Below are positions 11,993 through 19,120 of a stretch of 19,120 bases of DNA, piece after piece. The notes beneath the pieces were generated by a model. The model saw only the letters and a list, made by a program, of their open reading frames with translations. It ran no database searches and had not been told where the DNA came from. The stretch is taken from contig NZ_CAKRNY010000062.1 of assembly GCF_934371575.1 (NCBI RefSeq), positions 1-19,120 of the forward strand. Reading direction: 5' to 3'. The position numbers and the translations under genes were made by a program. Source of the DNA: an uncultured Blautia sp. GTDB taxonomy: Bacteria > Bacillota > Clostridia > Lachnospirales > Lachnospiraceae. Within the stretch, counting starts at the first letter, position 1. The number at the start of each line of letters is the position of its first letter.

Positions 11993-13108
11993 ATGGATAA
12001 GATCAAAAAGAATTTCGGTTTTGGCTGCATGCGTCTTCCTATGAAGGATGACGAAGTTGACAAGGAACAGATGTGTAAAATGGTAGATACTTTTCTGAAG
12101 CAGGGCTTCAATTATTTTGATACCGCCCACGGATACCTGGATGGAAAAAGCGAGCTCGCCCTTCGCGACTGCCTGACCAACCGTCATGACCGCAGCGAAT
12201 ATATTCTCACCAATAAGCTTACCAACCTCTATTTCAAATCAGAGGAAGAAATCAGGCCATTTTTTGAGAGCCAGTTGAAAGCCTGCGGCGTAGATTATTT
12301 CGACTTTTACCTTATGCATTCACAGAATGAAGAGATTTTTAAATACTTTAAAAAATGTCACGCTTATGAAACTGCTCTCCAGCTGAAAGAAGAGGGTAAG
12401 ATCCATCATTTCGGAATTTCCTTCCACGACAAGGCAGAAGCTCTGGATCAGATTCTTACCGAGTATCCACAAATCGAGGTTGTCCAGATCCAGTTCAACT
12501 ATTTGGACTATGAGGATCCAGCTGTACAAAGCCGCAAGTGCTACGAAGTCTGTCGTAAGCATAATAAACCTGTGTTGATCATGGAACCTGTTAAAGGCGG
12601 TAACCTTGTAAACCTTCCAGAAGATGCCAAGAAGGTTCTGGATGATCTTCACGGCGGCAGCCCGGCAAGCTATGCACTTCGTTTTGCTGCTGGATTTGAT
12701 GGCGTTCTCATGGTTCTTTCCGGTATGAGCAATATGGAGCAGATGGAAGACAACATCAGCTTTATGAAAGACTTCCAGCCTTTGAATGAGAAAGAAATGG
12801 AAGCAGTCCACAAAGTAGCAGATATTTTCCACCAGAAGCACGCAATCCCATGTACTGCCTGTCGTTACTGTACCGCAGGATGCCCGAAACAGATTTCCAT
12901 CCCGGATCTTTTCGCCTGCATGAATGCCAAGAAGGTATTTAACGACTGGAATGCAAATTACTACTACAACAACGTCCACACAGTACATAATGGCAAAGCC
13001 TCCGACTGTATCAAGTGCGGCAAATGCGAAAAATCCTGCCCACAGCATCTCCCGATCAGAGATTTGCTGGAAGATGTGACAAAGGAATTTGAAACTGAGC
13101 AGAAATAA
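11993..13108 (+). CDS. Aldo/keto reductase with C-terminal 2x[4Fe-4S] ferredoxin domain
   Basis: 371 residues from ATG 11993, chosen because AAAGGAG lies nine bases upstream. The frame stays open back to 11891 but that would run through the promoter. The N-terminal (beta/alpha)8 barrel has the catalytic tetrad: Asp43 and Tyr48 in 'FDTAHGYLDGKSE', Lys75 in 'LTNKL', His109 in 'YLMHS'. The C-terminal part carries two iron-sulfur cysteine clusters, Cys287/290/293/297 ('CTACRYCTAGCP') and Cys339/342/345/349 ('CIKCGKCEKSCP'). Such fusions are common in anaerobic Clostridia and are presumed to reduce carbonyls with ferredoxin-linked or NAD(P)H electron input. The substrate is unknown. A MerR-type promoter suggests induction by a reactive aldehyde or similar. 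It is monocistronic with its own terminator. Confidence 0.93.
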   Translation: MDKIKKNFGFGCMRLPMKDDEVDKEQMCKMVDTFLKQGFNYFDTAHGYLDGKSELALRDCLTNRHDRSEYILTNKLTNLYFKSEEEIRPFFESQLKACGVDYFDFYLMHSQNEEIFKYFKKCHAYETALQLKEEGKIHHFGISFHDKAEALDQILTEYPQIEVVQIQFNYLDYEDPAVQSRKCYEVCRKHNKPVLIMEPVKGGNLVNLPEDAKKVLDDLHGGSPASYALRFAAGFDGVLMVLSGMSNMEQMEDNISFMKDFQPLNEKEMEAVHKVADIFHQKHAIPCTACRYCTAGCPKQISIPDLFACMNAKKVFNDWNANYYYNNVHTVHNGKASDCIKCGKCEKSCPQHLPIRDLLEDVTKEFETEQK

Positions 13109-13114
13109 TATTTT

Positions 13115-13146
13115 GGCGGATCCACACAACTGGATCCGCCATTTTT

Positions 13147-13148
<2 letters not shown>
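13115..13148 (+). terminator. Rho-independent terminator of the aldo/keto reductase gene
   Basis: GGCGGATCCA (13115-13124), 6-base loop, TGGATCCGCC (13131-13140), then A and seven T (13142-13148). It lies between convergent genes. In the opposite direction the stem is followed by AAAATATTATT, so it is a poor terminator for glpK. Confidence 0.92.
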
Positions 13149-14661
<1,513 letters not shown>

Positions 14662-14683
14662 TTACTTTGCTTAAATTATTTAT

Positions 14684-14689
14684 ATTATA
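14684..14689 (-). promoter_or_regulatory. Candidate -10 element of glpK
   Basis: TATAAT on the - strand (14689-14684), about 35 bases before the glpK ATG. The -35 position holds only a weak TTTTCT-like hexamer. No CcpA-type cre site is evident nearby. Confidence 0.4.
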
Positions 14690-14765
14690 GCCTATTTTCA
14701 CATACAAGAAAATACCCATTGTCCGAATTCGTCCCTCCTCGACGAACTTTCAACCCACAAAATAG

Positions 14766-14816
14766 CAAAAACGCCAGTCTGCAAAGTTTCCCATGCAGGC
14801 TGACGCCAGATTTTTT
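14766..14816. terminator. Terminator of uppP (bidirectional form)
   Basis: Arms ACGCCAGTCTGCA (14771-14783) and TGCAGGCTGACGC (14794-14806) pair over 13 positions with one mismatch and two G-U pairs. On the - strand the stem is followed by a U-run (from 14770 down), serving uppP. On the + strand six T follow at 14811-14816. Confidence 0.75.
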
Positions 14817-14825
14817 ATATGTAAT

Positions 14826-15728
14826 TTATGCCAGTAAGGTTTTACCAAGGAAGTAAACCAGAACCAGCGCACCAAGCACAATTCTGTACCATCCAAACGC
14901 CTTGAAATCATGTTTCTTGATGTATCCCATAAGGAACTTAATTGCAAGAATGGATACTACAAACGCAACCACCATACCGATCAAAAGGATCATTACCTCT
15001 GTACCTGTAAAACCAAAACCAAATTTCACAAGCTTTAAAAGGCTGGCTCCGAACATAACCGGAATGCCAAGGAAGAAAGTGAACTCAGCGGCAACTGTTC
15101 GGGAAGTTCCTACCAGGATTCCTCCGATAATGGTGGAACCGGATCTGGATGTACCGGGAATAACGGAAAGCACCTGGAAGCAGCCAATAAGAAATGCTGT
15201 CTTAAAGGATAAATCTTCCAGCTCTGTACACTGTGGCTCTCTGCCTTTGTTGTAGTTTTCCACAACGATGAACAGAACACCATAGACGATCAGCGCAATG
15301 GCAACAACCACATAGTTGTTAAAATGCTCCTCAATAAAATCATCAAATGGAAGGGCAATCACAATAGTCGGCAGACAAGCTACCACAATCTTAAACCACA
15401 GCACCCATTTCTCTTTATCGCAGAAGCGCTCTACAAAATTCAGGATCACCTGCGCCCATTTCGGCTTCCTGGCAATTGCCATCTGGGTTCTTCTGGGAAG
15501 CTTCTTTATATAAAAAGGCCACAGCTTATTCCAATACAAAACAACAACTGCAAGTATGGCTCCAAGCTGAATCACTACCAGAAATACATCCATAAACTCC
15601 TTGGAAACATCCAGATGAAGAAATTCATCTACCAGGATCATATGTCCGGTACTGCTGATGGGGAGCCATTCTGTAATTCCCTCCACAATGCCGAGGAAAA
15701 TTACCTTTAAAAGTTCGATAATATCCAT
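14826..15728 (-). CDS. uppP: Undecaprenyl-diphosphate phosphatase (BacA/UppP)
   Basis: 300 residues from ATG 15728. A 14-codon upstream extension (to 15770) is rejected because AAAGGGG lies five bases before 15728 and the family begins at '[23 protein letters not shown]'. This integral membrane enzyme dephosphorylates C55-PP to recycle the peptidoglycan lipid carrier and confers bacitracin tolerance. Catalytic-site motifs are present: Glu16 and Glu20 with 'PISSTGH' (23-29), and 'PGTSRSGST' (191-199) with Arg195. About eight hydrophobic spans are visible. It is slightly longer than the usual 265-290 residues because of a basic cytoplasmic loop around 70-110. It follows carB on the same strand but after a hairpin. 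Confidence 0.96.
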   Translation of the reverse strand: MDIIELLKVIFLGIVEGITEWLPISSTGHMILVDEFLHLDVSKEFMDVFLVVIQLGAILAVVVLYWNKLWPFYIKKLPRRTQMAIARKPKWAQVILNFVERFCDKEKWVLWFKIVVACLPTIVIALPFDDFIEEHFNNYVVVAIALIVYGVLFIVVENYNKGREPQCTELEDLSFKTAFLIGCFQVLSVIPGTSRSGSTIIGGILVGTSRTVAAEFTFFLGIPVMFGASLLKLVKFGFGFTGTEVMILLIGMVVAFVVSILAIKFLMGYIKKHDFKAFGWYRIVLGALVLVYFLGKTLLA

Positions 15729-15781
15729 TTCTACCCCTTTCTTATGAATGCACTCTCCATGTGCACCCACTTTAACAAAAT

Positions 15782-15811
15782 GAGGACGGAGACTTAAACT
15801 TCTCCGTCCTC
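15782..15811 (-). terminator. Terminator downstream of carB
   Basis: GAGGACGGAGA (15782-15792) and TCTCCGTCCTC (15801-15811) form a perfect 11-bp stem with an 8-base loop. On the - strand ATTTTG follows, a short U-run, so it probably ends carB transcripts before uppP. A possible uppP promoter (TTTACG 15843-15838, 17 bases, TATACT 15820-15815) overlaps it, with a predicted start inside the stem. Confidence 0.7.
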
Positions 15812-15814
15812 TTT

Positions 15815-15843
15815 AGTATATTACAGAAAGTATTTTTCGTAAA
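15815..15843 (-). promoter_or_regulatory. Candidate uppP promoter
   Basis: On the - strand TTTACG (15843-15838), 17 bases, TATACT (15820-15815). The predicted start near 15808 falls in the promoter-proximal arm of the hairpin, so an uppP transcript from here would not form the full stem and would escape it. Confidence 0.35.
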
Positions 15844-15904
15844 CTTGTATTTTATTTTTTTCTACAATTTTTACTGCAAAAATCCCAGACTGCACACGCT
15901 TCCT

Positions 15905-18900
15905 TTAGCGTCTTGCAATAGTTGCAATATCAATCAGGCTTAAGCGATTGGCATCTGTATTTTCAAGACTGGTCACAAGCGCTTCTGCAGTATCAAGGCT
16001 GGTGAGAACATTAACACCTGTCTCGATGGCATTACGTCTGATCACGAAACCATCCTTCTGGTGGTCAACACCCTGAGACGGAATATCGATAACTACATCG
16101 ATCTTGTGTCCAAGGATCAGGTCCATAAGGTTCGGAGCAGGCTGCTCCAGCTTGTTGGTACGGATTACCTTAACACCATGCTCTTTCAGAGTTTTTGCTG
16201 TTCCTCTGGTTGCATAGATACGATATCCAAGAGCCTCGAATCTCTTTGCGATCGGAACTGCATCCTCCTGCTCTTCCGGTCTTACAGTCATGATCATGTT
16301 CTTATGCTTCGGCAGACGGATTCCAGCTCCAAGGAATGCTTTGTACAGAGCTTCGTTAAAGGTCTCTGCAATACCAAGGCATTCACCGGTAGATTTCATC
16401 TCTGGTCCAAGGCTGATATCAGCACCGCGGATTTTCTCGAAGGAGAATACCGGCATCTTGATGGCAATATGTTTTGCCTCTGGCTGAAGTCCCGGCTCAT
16501 AACCCATATCCTTCAGTTTGTATCCAAGGATTACCTTTGTTGCCAGCGGTACGATCGGGATTCCTGTAACCTTGCTGATGTAAGGTACGGTACGGCTGGA
16601 ACGTGGATTAACCTCAATTACATATACGTCATCCCCAAGAACGATGAACTGGATATTGATCATACCCACTACATGAAGTGCTCTTGCAAGACGTCTGGTG
16701 TACTCTGCAATAGTCTCTTTGGCTTTCTCACTGATGGTTCTTGCCGGATATACGGAAATACTGTCACCGGAGTGGATTCCGGCACGCTCAATATGCTCCA
16801 TAATACCAGGGATCAGGATGTCCTCGCCATCGCAAACGGCATCAACCTCGATTTCTTTTCCCATCAGGTACTTGTCAACAAGAATCGGATGCTCCTGTGC
16901 GATCTGATTGATGATTCCAATATATTCATCTACATCCTCATCGCTTACGGCGATTCGCATACCCTGTCCGCCAAGTACATAGGAAGGACGAACCAGAACC
17001 GGATAGCCCAGCTCATTCGCTGCCTTTTTCGCTTCTTCTGCTGTAAATACAGTCTGTCCCTTTGGTCTCGGGATCTGGCATTTCTCCAGGATCTCATCGA
17101 ACAGCTCACGGTCCTCAGCTGCGTCTACATTCTCAGCAGATGTTCCAAGGATCTTCACACCCATCTTTGTAAGGGCCTCTGTAAGCTTAATTGCAGTCTG
17201 TCCACCGAACTGTACAACAGCTCCGTCCGGTTTCTCAATATTTACAATGTTCTCAACATCTTCCGGTGTAAGAGGCTCGAAATACAGCTTATCTGCAATA
17301 TCAAAGTCTGTACTAACTGTCTCCGGGTTATTGTTGATAATGATAGTCTCGTAACCTTCTTTTGCAAAAGCCCAGGTACAATGTACAGAGCAGAAGTCAA
17401 ACTCAATACCCTGTCCGATACGGATCGGACCGGAACCAAGTACCAGAATCTTTTTCTTATCCGGTGTGGCAATTGCCTCATTCTCAGTGCCTTCATCACC
17501 ATATACAGAATAGTAATATGGAGTTGCAGCTGCAAACTCTGCAGCACAGGTATCTACCATCTTATAAGCAGCCTTGATACCGTAATCTGCACGAAGATCT
17601 TTGATCTCTTCTTCTGTTTTGCCTGTAAGGCGGGCAATGATATAGTCCGGGAACTCCATGCGTTTTGCTTCCAGAAGAAGCTCTTTGGTAAGCTTTCTGT
17701 TCTTCAGGGCATTTTCCATTCCAACCAGGATTGCCAGCTTATCAATGAACCAGATATCAATCTGAGTGATGTCATGAAGCATGGACTGCGGCATACCACG
17801 GCGGATTGCCTCTGCGATCTTCCAGATTCTGCGGTCATCTACAATTGCCAGCTCAGCAAGCAGCTCCTCGTCTGTAAGCTGGGTAAAATCATAGGACATA
17901 AGGCTGTCCACGTGCTGCTCCAGGGAGCGGATTGCCTTCATAAGAGCACCTTCAAAGTTATGGCAGATACTCATAACCTCACCGGTAGCTTTCATCTGAG
18001 TGGTAAGGGTTCTCTTAGCTGTTATAAATTTATCAAACGGAAGTCTCGGGATCTTAACTACGCAATAGTCAAGCATTGGCTCAAAGCTTGCGTATGTTTT
18101 TCCGGTGATGGCGTTAGGAATCTCATCCAGTGTATAACCAAGTGCAATCTTCGCAGCAACCTTTGCGATCGGATAACCGGTAGCCTTACTTGCGAGTGCA
18201 GAGGAACGGCTTACACGAGGGTTAACCTCGATTACACAGTACTCAAAGCTGTCTGGCTTCAGCGCATACTGAACGTTACAGCCTCCAGTGATTCCAAGCT
18301 CTGTAATGATATTCAGGGCAGAGGTACGGAGCATCTGATACTCTTTGTCTCCAAGTGTCTGTGATGGAGCAACTACGATGGAGTCTCCTGTATGAACACC
18401 AACCGGGTCGATATTCTCCATGTTGCAGACTGTGATACAGTTTCCTGCACCGTCACGCATTACCTCATACTCGATTTCCTTCCATCCTGCGATACAACGC
18501 TCTACCAGAACCTCCCCAACACGGGAAAGACGAAGACCGTTCTCCAGGATCTCACGAAGCTCAAACTCATTGTGGGCAATACCGCCGCCGCTTCCGCCGA
18601 GGGTGTAAGCAGGACGAAGAACAACCGGATAGCCGATGGAATTGGTAAATGCAAGACCATCCTCTACCGTGGTAACAACCTTGGAGGCTGCAACCGGCTC
18701 GCCGATTTTTTCCATGGTATCTTTAAATTCCTGACGGTCCTCAGCCTTCTTAATTGTCTGTGCTGTGGTACCGATCAGTCTTACATTATGCTCTTTCAGG
18801 AAGCCTTTCTCATCCAGCTCCATAGCAAGATTCAGACCAGCCTGACCACCAAGTGTGGGAAGAACACTATCCGGTTTTTCTTTCAGGATCAGCTGCTCTA

Positions 18901-19120
18901 CTACCTCTACTGTAAGAGGCTCGATATAAACGCGGTCTGCAATATCTTTATCAGTCATAATGGTAGCCGGGTTGGAGTTCAGAAGAACAACCTCCAGACC
19001 TTCTTCCTTCAGGGAACGGCAGGCCTGTGTTCCTGCGTAATCGAACTCTGCTGCCTGGCCGATGATGATCGGACCTGAACCAATAACAAGTACTTTTTTA
19101 ATGTCTTTATTTCTTGGCAT
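15905..19120 (-). CDS. carB: Carbamoyl-phosphate synthase large subunit
   Basis: 1071 residues, full length. The ATG occupies the last three bases of the window, and the N-terminus 'MPRNKDIKKVLVIGSGPIIIGQA' is the canonical start, so the gene appears complete although its ribosome binding site is outside. With CarA it makes carbamoyl phosphate from glutamine-derived ammonia, bicarbonate and two ATP for pyrimidine and arginine synthesis. Two homologous halves are visible, each with a pre-ATP-grasp segment ('GSGPIIIGQAAEFDYAG' and 'GSGPIRIGQGIEFDFCS') and an ATP-grasp domain ('VLRPAYTLGGSGGGI' and 'VLVRPSYVLGGQGMRI'; 'VIEVNPRVSRSSALASK' and 'VIEVNPRSSRTVPYISK'). The C-terminal MGS-like allosteric domain begins around 'MIMTVRPEEQEDAVPI' and ends 'SLIDIATIARR'. 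carA would be expected just beyond the window edge. Confidence 0.98.
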   Translation of the reverse strand: MPRNKDIKKVLVIGSGPIIIGQAAEFDYAGTQACRSLKEEGLEVVLLNSNPATIMTDKDIADRVYIEPLTVEVVEQLILKEKPDSVLPTLGGQAGLNLAMELDEKGFLKEHNVRLIGTTAQTIKKAEDRQEFKDTMEKIGEPVAASKVVTTVEDGLAFTNSIGYPVVLRPAYTLGGSGGGIAHNEFELREILENGLRLSRVGEVLVERCIAGWKEIEYEVMRDGAGNCITVCNMENIDPVGVHTGDSIVVAPSQTLGDKEYQMLRTSALNIITELGITGGCNVQYALKPDSFEYCVIEVNPRVSRSSALASKATGYPIAKVAAKIALGYTLDEIPNAITGKTYASFEPMLDYCVVKIPRLPFDKFITAKRTLTTQMKATGEVMSICHNFEGALMKAIRSLEQHVDSLMSYDFTQLTDEELLAELAIVDDRRIWKIAEAIRRGMPQSMLHDITQIDIWFIDKLAILVGMENALKNRKLTKELLLEAKRMEFPDYIIARLTGKTEEEIKDLRADYGIKAAYKMVDTCAAEFAAATPYYYSVYGDEGTENEAIATPDKKKILVLGSGPIRIGQGIEFDFCSVHCTWAFAKEGYETIIINNNPETVSTDFDIADKLYFEPLTPEDVENIVNIEKPDGAVVQFGGQTAIKLTEALTKMGVKILGTSAENVDAAEDRELFDEILEKCQIPRPKGQTVFTAEEAKKAANELGYPVLVRPSYVLGGQGMRIAVSDEDVDEYIGIINQIAQEHPILVDKYLMGKEIEVDAVCDGEDILIPGIMEHIERAGIHSGDSISVYPARTISEKAKETIAEYTRRLARALHVVGMINIQFIVLGDDVYVIEVNPRSSRTVPYISKVTGIPIVPLATKVILGYKLKDMGYEPGLQPEAKHIAIKMPVFSFEKIRGADISLGPEMKSTGECLGIAETFNEALYKAFLGAGIRLPKHKNMIMTVRPEEQEDAVPIAKRFEALGYRIYATRGTAKTLKEHGVKVIRTNKLEQPAPNLMDLILGHKIDVVIDIPSQGVDHQKDGFVIRRNAIETGVNVLTSLDTAEALVTSLENTDANRLSLIDIATIARR

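Noticed and set aside
14750..14825. Possible small gene in the glpK-uppP gap
   Set aside because: The only open frame there is an out-of-frame shadow of uppP running through its terminator.
15729..15770. 14-codon N-terminal extension of UppP
   Set aside because: UppP proteins begin at the MDIIELL-like helix. The upstream residues are unlike the family and ATG 15728 has its own ribosome binding site.
16061..18364. 767-codon open frame on the + strand, antisense to carB
   Set aside because: The - strand frame is a full-length, highly conserved carB. The antisense frame stays open because carB here avoids the TTA, CTA and TCA codons that would read as stops on the other strand. Its translation is Cys/Leu/Ser-rich, with no recognisable domain and no convincing ribosome binding site.

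Overview
The window looks like chromosomal DNA of a low- to mid-GC Firmicute, most likely a gut Lachnospiraceae (Blautia/Ruminococcus/Dorea-like). The reasons are strong AAGGAG/GGAGG ribosome binding sites, a UgpC/MsmK-type shared sugar ATPase followed by a PucR/CdaR-type regulator, an aldo/keto reductase with a ferredoxin tail, and a YesL protein in a sugar-transport operon. The genus call is inference. I see no phage, IS, integrase, CRISPR, tRNA or rRNA features.

Layout. (1) 1-648 (+): 3' end of an NMT1/SsuA-like substrate-binding protein, convergent with the next block across a nested bidirectional terminator (683-738). (2) 796-8054 (-): a sugar-uptake operon in transcription order: GH127 glycosidase (beta-L-arabinofuranosidase family), extracytoplasmic sugar-binding protein, two MalF/MalG-type permeases, YesL (DUF624), LacI-family regulator. 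The operon has no ATPase. (3) 8404-9303 (+): a divergent DUF89 damage-control phosphatase-like gene. (4) 9442-10554 (+): MsmK/UgpC ATPase with its own strong terminator, then 10728-11810 (+) a PucR/CdaR-type regulator and 11993-13108 (+) an Fe-S aldo/keto reductase. (5) 13147-19120 (-): housekeeping genes glpK, uppP and a complete carB whose ATG is the last codon of the window.

How it fits together. The GH127 protein has no signal peptide, so the model is import of a short beta-arabinofuranoside by the binding protein and two permeases, with ATP hydrolysis supplied by the separate MsmK about 1.4 kb away, and cytoplasmic cleavage by GH127. This resembles intracellular HypBA1 of bifidobacteria. 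The LacI-family protein at the operon's end is the likely local regulator. The divergent control region carries three exact, same-orientation copies of TTAATCGTTT (central CG, as LacI-family operators have). One is part of a 16-bp near-palindrome wedged between the Shine-Dalgarno sequence and the ATG of the GH127 gene.

Other regulatory structure: an internal promoter before the binding-protein gene; two large intercistronic hairpins bracketing the permease pair; a 19-bp-spacer promoter with a 16-bp dyad before the aldo/keto reductase (MerR-type architecture); and a leader on that same gene with a 13-bp inverted repeat plus a perfect anti-Shine-Dalgarno segment. No wholly new gene system is evident. 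The most novel content is in the control regions and in the operon's gene combination.
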